A stretch of 64,000 bases of DNA, taken from NCBI GenBank assembly GCA_944472135.2, contig OX235265.1:1862501-1926500 (forward strand), written 5' to 3'. Source of the stretch: Trichobilharzia regenti. Its lineage: Eukaryota > Platyhelminthes > Trematoda > Strigeidida > Schistosomatidae. Under the pieces are notes generated by a model, which saw only the letters and a list, made by a program, of their open reading frames with translations, had not been told where the DNA came from and searched no databases. Made by a program: the position numbers and the translations under genes. Shown here piece after piece: positions 48,967-60,027 of this stretch (positions within the stretch are counted from its first letter, which is position 1; the number at the start of each line of letters is the position of its first letter).

Positions 48967-49134
48967 AATTCGACTAAAAGTCAATCTGAACGAAAAATAT
49001 TCTTTTCAATAATTTCTCTTCAGGTTCTTACAATTATAAAATATAATATTTGTGGTCGTTACTATAAAGGCCAGTTATTCGGCGGATACATTTTTAACGT
49101 AGAGTAACAGATTAGTTGTGGGGTGTGATATTAT

Positions 49135-49432
49135 CTGTTTTCTCAATATATGCATCCATGTCAACCTGAGATCGAGCACTTCGGTCCAATCCATCGACCG
49201 GAAAATCGAAAATTCAATTCAATAATTAATATGACCCGTTGCACAATAGGTGGCTCTCGCAACCCAAATGGTCTAGTGGGTAACGCTTTGGCGTTTAAAA
49301 CTATGGATACTGGGTTCGAGCCTCGGTGGGAACATCATCACTCACCGAGAAATGCAGGCACATCCAGATGACGAGTCCCAAATATGACGAAATGCGCATC
49401 CTGGATTCCACTGTTAGCCACCATCCACCAGT
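49135..49432 (+). repeat. Repeat D, full copy
   Basis: CATGTCAACCTGAGATCGAG, GACCGGAAAATCGAAAATTC, head AAATGGTCTAGTGGGTAACG, B-box-like GGGTTCGAGCCTC, GACGAGTCCCAAATATGACG and CACCATCCACCAG. Confidence 0.85.
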
Positions 49433-49449
49433 TTTATACTAATTATATG

Positions 49450-49627
49450 AAACTGTTTTGTTCTTCGTTATTACTCCTTTGTCTCACACCTCTGCTCACT
49501 GTCTCTATTATGCCTTTCTTGTACTTTCTTCTCTTGCTTCGCGTGCTACACGGCTACACGGAGTGTGGCGACTTGAACTTCCGCACATTTGTGCACAGTT
49601 CTATGTCGAAAACAGAGAGACAGACAG
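49450..49627 (+). mobile_element. 178-bp RTE-1-type 3' fragment with perfect 12-bp target duplication
   Basis: ACTAATTATATG at 49438-49449 and 49628-49639 brackets a 3' end of the subtype also at 43200-43378, with a GACAGACAG finish. It is not coding. Confidence 0.93.
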
Positions 49628-50525
49628 ACTAATTATATGTCTCCACCTGTTTCATTTAACATATTCGTTATCTCATTATGAACCTCTCATTGCAGTCTTA
49701 CTATCTCCTGTTTAGCTCAGACCACTTTGGACTAGCCACTCACATGACACCTTCGATAACCTTGAACTGATTTGTCAATTTTTCCTACCTCACACTCTAC
49801 AAATCTATTATGACGACTAATCACACCACGACATTGTCTCCCATTTCACCGAAATATTTTCTAATCGATTTCAGCCTAGCAGGACGTTTGTCATACAAAT
49901 ATGACTATTTATTTTGACTGAGAGCCCCTAACTAATCTGTTATTCTATGTTAAAAATGTATCAGCCGCATAACTGGCCTTTATTTTAATGACCACAAATA
50001 TCATAAGATTTGATGGTGTGAAATATTCCCATATTACATGAATTAAAAGTCAATCTGAACGAAAAATATTCTTTTCAATAATTTCTCCTCTTCAGGTTCT
50101 TACAATTATAAAATATAATATTTGTGGTCGTTACAATAAAGGCCAGTTATTCGGCGGATACATTTTTAACATAGAATAACAGATTAGTTAGGGGCTGTCA
50201 GTCACAATAAATAGTCATATTTGTGTGACAAACATCCTGCTAGGCTGAAATCGATTAGAAAATATTTCGGTGAAATGGGAGACAATGTCGTGGTGTGATT
50301 AGTCGTCATAATAGATTTGTAGAGTGTAAGGTAGGAAAAATTGACAAATCAGCTCAAGGTTATCGAAGGTGTCAGGTGAGTAGCTAGTACAAAGTGGTCT
50401 TAAAAATGTACCCGCCGTATAACTGGCCTTTATTGTAACGACCACAAATATTATATTTTATAATTGTAAGAACCTGAAGAGAAATTATTGAAAAGAATGT
50501 TCTTCGTTCAGACTGACTTTTAATT

Positions 50526-51136
50526 AGAGTAAAGCCTGAAGAAGATCTAACTGTTTAGAAAACTCTACTCTCTCATTTAAACATGACTCACCCTACCTTG
50601 TTTCTTTTCTTTCCTTTTTTCTATTGGTTATTAGATAAGACGTTTTCTTTAGTTACGTAATCTACTTTTTTGTTATGCTCTTTCTAGCTAAACCTTGTTT
50701 CTAAACACACACACATATATACACAACCCTGTTATTTTTTGTTGCCAAGCCTAATTATTCTATAAATAGTCAGCGTTTGTAACTCCTAATCAGTTAAATC
50801 ATTCTGGACTAATATTACTTTTAATTCCTACCAATTACTCCTTATGATCGTGGAAAAGTATGTTCACATCTTTAATGTAATTCATATTTTTTAACGTTCA
50901 GCTTGTAACCAGTTGAGAAGAATCCTCGATTAAATAATAAAAGATGAGCTCATATTATCATGGTTAAATTGTTGTTCTTGCTTTGTTTAAGTTTATTAAT
51001 GGAAAGAAATGCATAAAGTTTTTAACAACAATATTGTTCGCTTATATGTCTTATTCTGAAGCTATTTTCAGCATTAAACAAAGAAACGTCAGTAGAAACA
51101 ACAATATCGCTTTGTTTTCCATTCACTACGAAAACA
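50526..51136. other. PLE tail and terminal-repeat remnants, otherwise unassigned
   Basis: 50522-50570 continues the interrupted type E tail. 50935-51110 carries ATGAGCTCATATTATCATGG and ACAATATTGTTCGCTTATAT, blocks seen at other PLE ends. Confidence 0.45.
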
Positions 51137-52428
51137 CCTAATAATAATAATAATAATAATTTTTTGCTTTATTCCAAAAACAGTACTAATGATATAGCAA
51201 GGAATTTTCAGCATTCAGTACAATATTGCATCTAATTTACTCAAAAACGACAACAAAAAATTAAAAATACACATTACATAACAGTAATAAAACGAATGCT
51301 ATAGCAGCTACATAGCAAAATATTGTATGCCATACGGAGAAAAATATTCATAAAGCACAAAATTGTAGTAATAATAGTAATACCAACTAAAATAAAATAG
51401 CAGACTAATAATTAAACGATAGAAAGTGTGACACCATACAATACAGAAAGATGAACGATGAAAGGGTCGATTCACTGTGCTAATTACATAGTAACTTGTA
51501 AGTTTCACGTCTAACAGAGTCTTCGTCACATAAAGTACGGGCTAAATAGGGTATTGTAGAATTTCTATACTTAGTGGTACGAGCATATAACTTTTTATAT
51601 TGACTTCTCGTCCTACCTGATGAGATACAAGGGGACAGGTGTGAATAAAGGGGGTGCAGAGGGTCTGACAGTATAGCCTTTGCCCATTTCGTACAGGAAT
51701 TTATATGCCTCTCGACTATAGTATTAGCGAGCTCATTCAGTGGCAGACCACAAGCTCTACTCACAGCATTTTATAATCTTCGTAATATGATATAATCTTT
51801 TTTGAGAAGCCCAGGAAAGATTAATGGAGAGCAATAGAGTACAATAGGTAAAATACAGGAGTTTAAAAATTGCAAAACTAAAGGTTGGTTGATACCTGAT
51901 TGTCTTAACTTTTTAATGTAGAAGGTAAGACGAAACATTTTCTTAGAGATAGATAAGATATGGGATGACCATGAAAGGTCAGAGGAAAGAACTAATCCAA
52001 GGTATTTAATGCTTGATTTGGTTTCAATTTCCGTGCCATCTATGCTACAGGGATCATGCGAGCTAACTAGTTCAAGTAAGTCACATCGATGCTTGAAAGT
52101 TAAGTCAAGTGCCTGACATTTGGAAGGATTTAATATAAGACCATTTGACTTGGACCAGTTGTTGATGTCCAACAGAAAGCTATTAAGTTTGGAGCTGTCA
52201 GACTCGGAAGTGATAGGCAGTGATACAGTCAGATCATCCGCATATTTGACAAAGTTAGTTTCCTTTGAATGAGGCAGGTCGTGTAGGAAGAAAGAAAAAA
52301 GAAAAGGAGAGAGGACGGCACCTTGAGGAACACCGGCTTTTGTAAGCGAGGTAGAAGAAGATTTGCCGTTATATACAGTATACTGCATTCTATCAGAAAA
52401 ATAGGAATGCAACCAACTACTACTACTT
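51137..52428 (-). mobile_element. Second CR1/Jockey-type LINE copy, 5'-truncated
   Basis: The minus strand starts within the RT at WLHSYFSDRMQYTVYNGKSS, motif B AGVPQGAVLSPFLFSFFLHD and motif C KYADDLTVSL, and runs to IILRRL. There TAA replaces a Leu codon (about 51768); the same frame resumes NAVSRACGLPLNELANTIVE to the natural end at 51480. The 3' UTR ends GGAATAAAGC and (ATT)n. Clearly the same family as 9297-11245. Confidence 0.9.
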
Positions 52429-52828
52429 ATTTCAGTAGTAATTTATGCCAGTGTAACATATATAGTGAACGAAAGTGGAAAATGATACAAGTATACTTAT
52501 AAACTCTATGAAGGACACTATCTGTCAGTAAAACTGCATGAACTGCGGTAATCACTGTACTGCTCAGAGTGTGAATCCTCCTTCGATTCTAAGTTCAAAA
52601 ACATATTTTGTTTTTTATTCTTTTGTGTCCCAAGTGTAACACAGGGCCTCAGGCGACAGATGTGAAGTTTTAGTAGCAGTGGGATTGCTAGTCACACACT
52701 CGAGCTTCTCTCTTCATCTAGGATTGCTATCTGCTAAACGAGGCTTAAGAGAGTGTATGTCGGCCAAGAGCCTAAACCCAGGCCACGTGCGTGGTCGGCA
52801 GGCATTCCACCCCTGAACTACATGAACT
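52429..52828 (-). mobile_element. SINE-B copy, diverged, with unassigned flank
   Basis: 52612-52828 holds SINE-B in minus orientation (CTGGGTTTAGGCTC for the B-box, GACATACACTCTCTTAAGCC, ACTTGGGACACAAAAG end). 52429-52611 is unassigned. Confidence 0.6.
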
Positions 52829-53149
52829 AGCTGTCATAAAACATGACGTATTTTCTTTCATAACTGATGCAATTTAATAAACTTTGGACGTCAGTTTCAC
52901 TGTGGAACAATAAAAAAAATTAATATTGAGAAATTCCTAGAAGGCTGATAGTCAGGCGACGAATCAACGATCAACAAACAGACACATTATTATAGATCGA
53001 ATTTATCTACTAATACAAAAGTTACATCCTGCGTTAATAAAAACAATCAATATTAATGTAAATTAACTATTAATCACGACAATAGTTGGTTGAGGAGATA
53101 CAACTGTATGATTCCTTCATGTAGAATTCAAATACGTTCAATTCATATC
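52829..53149. other. Unassigned
   Basis: AT-rich; no support for any feature. Confidence 0.45.
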
Positions 53150-53535
53150 TAATTTTGCGTTGAAGATGTCTAGAATGAAACATGAAAGCGTCGCCATTAA
53201 GCCATCCAGCTCAAAGTACATGACTACAAAAAACCTTATATTCATAGGATAATCTAAAACTTCGCAATTTGTAGCAGACATTACATCGGCTAAAGTGGGC
53301 GTCTCATTCGAATAAGAATCCAGGAACACAAATCTTTCATATCAATGCATACAGACAATTATGGACATCAGTTTGATTGGGATAATGTCGAAATTCTAGA
53401 CAGAGGAAACTCTAAAAGTGTCAGGGAATTCCTAGAAGCCTGGTACTTAAACGAATATGCAATTAACAAATACGTTAATAAAGACCAAATATACCAACCA
53501 ATAAAAAGTAGATCATGTGACCAGAAAGTTTAAAA
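53150..53535 (+). mobile_element. GIY-YIG endonuclease C-terminus of a different Penelope-type lineage
   Basis: 53345-53532 reads HTDNYGHQFDWDNVEILDRG, then NSKSVREFLEAWYLNEYAIN. The pattern H-x-F-D-W-D-x-V-x-I-L-D-R-G ... R-E-x-L-E-A-W is the typical end of long GIY-YIG proteins of retroelements. The upstream core (QTLHRLKWASHSNKNPGTQI in another frame) is damaged. It differs from all other PLEs here. Confidence 0.62.
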
Positions 53536-54415
53536 TCCAAGTCAATAGAAAATGATCATTCATGGGAAATTTAAATCATTTCACTTCATGCTAAGTATTG
53601 CGCTGAAAGGGATGTTGTCCACAAGCATGACGAAAGCTTAGCCGCAACTAAACCAACCAGCTCTCAGACGACACTACTAATCGCAAATCATCCACCTGAG
53701 CTACAAATCTCTATTATTTCATAACCTAAAGCTTCTCAAAAACCTAATATTATCACAGAGAAGTTACAAACTTGTATAATCATAATGGCTACCTGAAAAA
53801 TTCAGTTTTATCAGCATGATAACTCTTGTAAACTACATTATATTTCAGTTATGAGTTTCATGTGTAAGGCTAGATATTATTATAATATAACATATTTCAA
53901 TGCCAATGTTAAAAACCATGCATATTGCAAAAATTTACTGACATTCATTTTTTACAAGTAATTCAATAACTTACGTGATCAAATTTAGAACAAATAACTG
54001 TGATGAACACTATTTGGAGTTGCCGCAAAAATTTGTTTATTATAATATATTCATATTATCATCAAATAAAAGTCAAGTCATTTTTATTGACAATGTGGTA
54101 ATTTCAACCAATCATAGATAAGAGAGGTTTTCAACCATTAAGAAAGAAGCTGATTGGTCATTACGTATGTAAATCAATGACTTTAACCTTTTACTTCTAA
54201 TTGGTTGAATTTCGTCAACACAACGAATATGGGAAACGAATGCAATTTGCAATGCAAAAGTATTCAATTGTAATTAACATGCGATGAATAAATTCAGTGA
54301 CTGATTGACTATAAAGGTCAGTTTATCGAGTAAACATACCAGTGAATACTAGCCAAACCACTGATGTTATCAGTGGCTTGGAGTTTCTGTAGCAGTTCAT
54401 TATAATAAAGGTTTA
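53536..54415. other. Unassigned
   Basis: AT-rich DNA. 54285-54345 weakly recalls the inverted arms at 57.6 and 61.2 kb. No gene-like frame. Confidence 0.45.
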
Positions 54416-54419
54416 TTTT

Positions 54420-55690
54420 GTATTTCCCAATGAATGAAAAACAAAACGATATTGTTTTTACTGACGTTTCGCTATTTAATGCTGCTGCTAATAGCTTTAT
54501 CAAAGTAGTATTATTAAACAAAATCCACTCAGCATATGCATATCAATGAGTTGAGGGGTGAGACAATATACTTAGGTCAAGTTAAAAGGAGGGCATATTG
54601 AAAGTCGAAATAGCAATGAAGATCACTAGACCAAATAACAAAGGTAATAGTACATTTATGATGATATCAAAACAAAGTTTACTAACTTGATCATCGTTCG
54701 TCAGTCTGGGGGCATTTTTCGTTGTCAAGTTGGTCAATTGGTAAAGATAACAAAACCAAGTGTAGATTGTTTAGTTTAATCAGTGTGTAAAATTATAAAT
54801 GTAGTGTGTGTTTACATAGTGAACTCGTTTGTCACATTCGTGTTGATTTTGTCACCTCATGGGGAGGGGAGGTAGGTATTGAAACCACGTCAGATTCTGT
54901 TTTAGTCCATCATTCCTATTTAGGCAATTTGGGTTGAACTTGATGTGGAGTGCTTCTGATATTAGACATTCTTTGTGACTTCTGAAATTTTTCTGGATTA
55001 TTCCAATATTGTCAAAATCAATTTTGTGACCTTATCCTATAGCGTGTAGATAGATCTATGGCTGATGATTTTTCAAGTTTTTCTAGTTCAACTGGATTTC
55101 TCGGTGGTCGCAGAGATGGTCTACGGTGTTCATTTCTTCTGATTTTGATTTCTCGAGATGTTTGTCCGATGTAGATCGCATCACATTCCGAGAATTTCAT
55201 TTTATAGACACAATTAGATAGAGAATCTTTTGGGATTTGGTCTTTTATATGGACAAGGTTGTTTTGAAGTGTGTCTGATGTTTTGAAGAAAACTCTAATG
55301 TCGAGCCGATTGAGTACTCTTCTGATATCGTCTGACGTCTCTGCCTTATATGGAATGACAACTCTTAAGGTTTATGTTTTCGGAATGCATTTTTGGCCAT
55401 ACTTAATGTCTGTGTTGATTTTGTTTATGAAGTTCCTTGGGTAGTTGTTTTGCTTGAGAGTTTCAGTAATGCTTGATATTTCTTCTTCTTTTTCTTTCTC
55501 ATCCGTTATCAGAGAGTGTGCTCGTCTAAAAAGACTGGAAACAACTGAAATCTTTGCGCTAATGGGGTGTGATGATTTGAAGTCCAAATATTTATTGGAG
55601 TGGGTTTTCTTCCTGAATATGGATATACTAAAATGTCCGTTTTCCTTTCTCTTAACTAGGCAGTCTAGAAATGGTAATTCACCGATGTCT
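54420..55690 (-). mobile_element. Penelope-like element 3' half (type D)
   Basis: The minus strand reads ELPFLDCLVKRKENGHFSIS and IFRKKTHSNKYLDFKSSHP (RT thumb block, 55700-55570), then in another frame VVIPYKAETSDDIRRVLNRL, DQIPKDSLSNCVYKMKFSEC, DAIYIGQTSREIKIRRNEHR (intact Y-I-G core) and LEKLEKSSAIDLSTRYRIRS. The 3' UTR runs to about 54420 with AACGTCAGTAAAAACAATAT. Cut on its 5' side by SINE-B. Confidence 0.82.
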
Positions 55691-55858
55691 GTAGCAGTGT
55701 TCATTTTTTATAGGATGGGGTTGCTAGTCTCATGCCCAACCTTTCGTCTTTGCCAGCATTATTTCTGGCTTAGCGAGGTAAAAGAGTGTGTCGACCGGGG
55801 ATCGAACCCCGGACCATGTGCATGGTCGGTGAGCGTCCTAACCGCTGTGCTACAAACG
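55690..55858 (-). mobile_element. SINE-B copy truncating the PLE
   Basis: Minus strand: TGCGTTTGTAGCACAGCGG head, GGGGTTCGATCCCC B-box, GACACACTCTTTTACCTCGC, GCTAGCAACCCCATCC. An (AT)n run (55858-55876) follows. Confidence 0.85.
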
Positions 55859-55879
55859 CATATATATATATATATATGC

Positions 55880-56168
55880 ACAAGAAGCTGACATGTCAAC
55901 CTGAAACCGAGCACTTCAGTTCAATCGATCGACGGGAAAGTCAGAAATTCAATTAAATAATTAATATTACCCGTTGCTTTCGCAACCCATGTGGTCTTTT
56001 GGCTAACGCTTTGGCGTTTGAAACTATGGGCACTGACTGGGTTCGAGGCTCGGTGGGAACATCATCACTCACTGAGAAATGCAGGCACATTCAGCTGACG
56101 AGTCCCAAATAGGACGAAGCGCGCATTATCCTGGATTCCACTGCTAGTCACCATCCACCAATTAACTT
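55880..56168 (+). repeat. Repeat D, full copy
   Basis: AGCTGACATGTCAACCTGAA, GATCGACGGGAAAGTC, decayed head TGTGGTCTTTTGGCTAACGC, GGGTTCGAGGCTC, ACGAGTCCCAAATAGGACGA and the CACCATCCACCAATTAAC end. Confidence 0.85.
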
Positions 56169-56339
56169 CTATACACATCATAGTTCTTAATCAGTACTAA
56201 TGAATTTTGTGGACTAAACATCATAAAGTTAGTGAGAACAAAGGTAAAAAAAGGTCATGCAAGTGGGGATAAGAATAACGAACGTAGTATGTTTATGTAA
56301 ACTAGTTCTCGCGCGCGCATCGAAAAATGAGAGTGGCAC

Positions 56340-56590
56340 TTCTTCGTGTGGTTTAAATAACTTATACCAACACACCAACAATAATCAGCACCAAAGCACC
56401 ATCAACGGGGGGGGGGAAGGATTGGACAGAAGTTCCTTCCTTCACTTATCTAGGAAGTATCGTTTCAAACACAGACCGAAAGGATGAAGGTGTCACAGCT
56501 AGCCAGCCAGAATCGGAAAGGCAAGATAAGACCTAACCAACCTGAAGTCAGTTTGGAAAACTTCTTCACTCCGCTTCAGGATAAACAACA
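56340..56590 (+). mobile_element. RTE-2 fragment
   Basis: QHTNNNQHQSTINGG, a G10 run (56407-56416), then a frame with the FTYLGSIVSNTDRKDEGVT pattern and KARQDLTNLKSVW. Same block as 19423-19647. Confidence 0.75.
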
Positions 56591-56599
56591 AGATATAAG

Positions 56600-56745
56600 T
56601 ATAAGACTTGCGAACTGTGGTGGTAGAGTATACCTCCCTTATGGATAAGATTTTATTTTGATAAATCACACAGTGGTGTTATACAGAATTATTAATTCAC
56701 GACGTTTCCAGCACAAATTATTGCTTATAATCAGTGCAGTGCAGG
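56600..56745 (+). mobile_element. Penelope-like terminal repeat remnant
   Basis: GTGGTGGTAGAGTATACCTC, TTATGGATAAGATTTTATTT, AATCACACAGTGGTGTTATA and CGACGTTTCCAGCACAAATT. Confidence 0.7.
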
Positions 56746-57210
56746 CGCGTAGAAACCCAATGATAAGAAAAGAGTGGGCGGTGTGTTCGACGGAAAGATG
56801 AGAGATTATTGGCCATTGTAGACTAAAATGTAAAGGATAGCGGCAAATAGAAAAAGCGTGGATGTTGTACCGGAAATCAAAAATATTGACTAGTTGGCAA
56901 AGTTCAACAATACCGTCCCAAGTGATGCGAACGCACGAGTGACCTTCAGCCTGCCTATCATAAAAATGAGGAATTTATGCACAAAAAATGACGCATATTC
57001 ACAAGAAAATGCATGAAAACACATTAAACAGATTATCTTTCTCTGACATGACTTAAAAATACGTTTTGTGAATCGTTCATCTCTCTTCTCTTGCTGTGCA
57101 GCCCTCTCCAAAGCCCTAGGTTAAGTTACTATGGTTTCAGTAAGAGGATCGACGACTACATACAAAGAATATTTAGGATAATAAAACAAGTTGAAATAAA
57201 TGAGAAATCT
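56746..57210. other. Unassigned
   Basis: No supported feature. Confidence 0.45.
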
Positions 57211-57386
57211 ATTCCTAATCGCAACCCTAGCCTTAATCCTGACCCTAACCCTAGATTTCACACTAGCCCTAACCTTAGTCCTAATCCTAATGACAGTCCT
57301 TATCCTGCCGTAAACCTAATCCTAATCCCAATTATGACCGTAACCCTAACCCCAATACTAGCCTTAACCCTAATCCTAACCCTAAC
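57211..57386. repeat. Degenerate interstitial telomere-like tract, about 175 bp
   Basis: Dozens of CCTAA/CCTAG/CCTTA hexamer-like units such as AACCCTAGCCTTAATCCTG and AACCCTAATCCTAACCCTAA. A decayed CCCTAA array on the plus strand. The Asn/Pro- and Leu-rich shadow frame over it is an artefact. Confidence 0.85.
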
Positions 57387-57583
57387 GAGATGTTAACACA
57401 TTGTCCAAACAGTAATTAAAAGCGTGATCTGGGTGAAACTTGCTCCTTATTCGATGAATAGGGTTGATATTTCAGCTATGATAATGACAGATCCCGTTAG
57501 CCAACGACTAGCATGCGTTCAAGGTCATTTGAGCGTTCACACTCCTGGGACGCTATTCTTGTACTTCGCCGACTAGTTTTTAC
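57387..57583. other. Unassigned
   Basis: Nothing recognised. Confidence 0.4.
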
Positions 57584-57800
57584 CTCTGATATATTTGTTT
57601 ACTTGGTAAACTAAACTTTGTAGTCAATCAATAATTGAATTTATGCATCACATGATAGATCAATTAGTTAGTGCAGATATTTTAACCCTCACAATTAAAA
57701 ATCGCAACTTACAAACTATTTGAAAATTTCGTACACAAATTCGCCCTACTAAATTTGAACAAAGATAGAGCAAGGTTAAAATTTAAGCACCATTAACTAC
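57584..57800 (+). repeat. Long inverted arm, left
   Basis: CTCTGATATATTTGTTTACT to CACCATTAACTAC. The reverse complement of 61166-61383 matches with only scattered differences over about 217 bp. Confidence 0.88.
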
Positions 57801-58164
57801 ACCAATGGAGTATGGCTGCACCATTGACCTTGAATAGTCCAACGAATATTATTCACGTGGGTGGAAGCTTCTATTCTATTTGATTCGATGCAGATGTTTG
57901 CTCTAACACAATTGCGTTTGAAATTTGGTGAGGACCAAGTCTTCCAGTGCTGCTTAGATATGCGGTTGATTAGGAAACAAAAAGATTTCGATATAGCGAA
58001 AACATTCATTCAGACATCTGTAAAATACAAAATAATTGAGCCAACAAAAAATATCCTTTTTGATAATTTCCTCTCCTCGCTCTACAGTTATATACGTTTA
58101 TATGCATAGAATATTCTAGAATAGTAGTCAATAACAATATTAGTGTTTTTTAAATAATATCTTT

Positions 58165-58366
58165 TTATTTTATTTTTATTACTTTTTGATTACAGCTTAA
58201 TTCCACACTGTATTTTTGGTATAAGTATGGAATTTTCAGATGGAAATCGGTAGCCCAAATTTTGCAGGCCAACCATAGATATCAGGTGTGCTTCGTCGGT
58301 AGGGGATCGAACCTCAGACCGTGTGCATGGTGGGCGAGAGTACTAACCACTGTGCCACCGACGCAC
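58165..58366 (-). mobile_element. SINE-A nested in the PLE 3' UTR
   Basis: A full copy in minus orientation. AATATC followed by a T run occurs on both sides, a possible short target duplication. Confidence 0.88.
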
Positions 58367-59426
58367 AATATCGCTTTTTAAAGAAAGATCAATGGAATTA
58401 CAGTTCATTAAAGATGCTTGAATTATAATGATAATAATAAAAATATAATGTCAACTAGAATTTCAACTAAAATTAAGGAAATTGCTACAAAAAATTAAGG
58501 ATCATTAGAATCTAGATTGCCAAGGTAAGGACAATGTCTGAACTAGCTTCTTTTAAACGCATAAATTAGGCTTCTTAATGTGGATCCCAACAGCCATCGT
58601 CAGCAATATCTAGTAAACGAAATGTTAAGGCGAAGTTAAGATTTGTTGGTTGGTATGCGCGGTAAATGACTTTGAGAGCCTGGCTAGCATCTGTCTTGTG
58701 ATCTGTATCCACTAGATGAGATTAAACAGTGCTACGAATGTATCTTGTTTGTCTTTTACGTAACCACTATGCAGGGTGATGTTTGGAAATCGGACGAGAA
58801 ACACGCCTAATTGTGCGGCCTTTGTAACTGGCTCTACAGGAGCAGTCGGATTAGTAAATACACACACAAAAGGCGAAATTAGGCAGTTTACCTTTTACTC
58901 CCGTACGCAAAAGAGGAGTGATTTTGAAGACACAGTGTAATTCAGCTGCAGAAAATGCTCTTTTTTCCGCATTGCTTAGGCGTTGTGTTACTATCTTGCT
59001 GATGTTGTCCCCCAGGAACTGAATTTGTAAGAATAAGGTCTTTTTAGGAACTGTTGCTACTTTGGTCTGCTTTGATTTTAGACTCATATTCTTATCAATA
59101 AACGTTTCTGGATAACTGTTTCCACTCAGCAACAGTTTCATATTATCAAGTTCCTCATCAAGACATTCATCCGAGAAGATCACTCTTGCTCTGTGAACCA
59201 AGCACTTTATCAGATTGCGTTTGTATTGCAAGAGCATGAAGCTGAAAAAATGATTATACTGACCCGTTGATGTAGGTTTTCTATATACACTTCTTCTTCT
59301 TACTGTGTCATCCTCTTTTCTGGTCATAAAGACGTCTAGAAATGAAATACTAGAGTCATTTTCTTCCTCACTGGTAAAATGTATTGCAGGATGAACCTCA
59401 TTAAATTTATCCAGCATGTTCTTTGC

Positions 59427-60027
59427 TGGAAAGGCGAGAAACACATTCATCAACCTGAAACCAATCTGGAAACCTTCGTCACTCAGAATCAACAACAAAA
59501 TTTAGTCGGATATCCAATACAAACGTCGAGTCAGTCAATTCTTCTATACGGATCAGAAACTTGGTGAGTCACAAAGAATATTTCCAACCAACAGGATATT
59601 GCAGACCTTTATCAACCAACAACTGTCTTCGCTGGATCTATACTGGAGATCAGATCATATGGGCTGGCCGGAAAGAATCACCAACAAGAAACTATGGGAA
59701 CAAACAAACAAAACAAGAACCAATCGCCAACCAACAAATATGCAGGAGAAAGTGGAGATGGATTGGACACTCAATGAGGAGGCCGCTGGATGACATCGCG
59801 CGCGTAATGCCATTGCTCGAGTGGAACCAGGCCGAAAGGGAAGCGGCGAGTGGGACGTCAGTGCAAGTGTGACATGGAGGAGATGGTGTGAGGAGGAGTT
59901 GAAACAGTATGGATTAACATGGATTCAGGTGAAAAGTACAGCAGCAGAAGACAGAAGCAAGTGGAGATGTGCAGTTGAAGCCCTATGTTCCACTAGGAAC
60001 CCATTGGAACAATAATAATAATAATAA
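59427..60027 (+). mobile_element. RTE-2 LINE C-terminus nested in the PLE, 10-bp target duplication
   Basis: Reads SQSILLYGSETW (59530-59565), then a shift, LSSLDLYWRSDHMGWPERIT and NKKLWEQTNKTRTN, RRKWRWIGHSMRRPLDDIAR, MEPGRKGSGEWDVSASVTWR and CAVEALCSTRNPLEQ, ending in (AAT)n. TGTTCTTTGC (59417-59426) and TGTTCTATGC (60028-60037) form the duplication. The least decayed RTE-2 C-terminus in the window. Confidence 0.9.

Larger units (their letters stand above)
48971..50521. mobile_element. Unclassified 1.55-kb unit with long inverted ends, inserted in a PLE tail
   Basis: The left end (48976-49110) and right end (50401-50521) are inverted copies of one sequence (AAAGTCAATCTGAACG..., TTCAGGTTCTTACAATTATA, GGCCAGTTATTCGGCGG). 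AATT borders both sides (48967-48970, 50522-50525), and the interrupted PLE tail reads on as AGAGTAAAGCCTG. Inside is another palindrome: 49719-50005 is inverted at 50113-50400. No transposase or RT frame is present. It also hosts a repeat D and an RTE-1 piece. Confidence 0.65.

Noticed and set aside
3738..55876. Direct repeat arrays as possible CRISPR loci
   Set aside because: All short arrays are simple microsatellites, (CA)n, (TA)n, (ATT)n or (ATCC)n, without spacers; the genome is eukaryotic.
57091..57396. Asn/Pro/Leu-rich plus-strand frame
   Set aside because: Produced by the telomere-like hexamer array; no start context or homologous domain.
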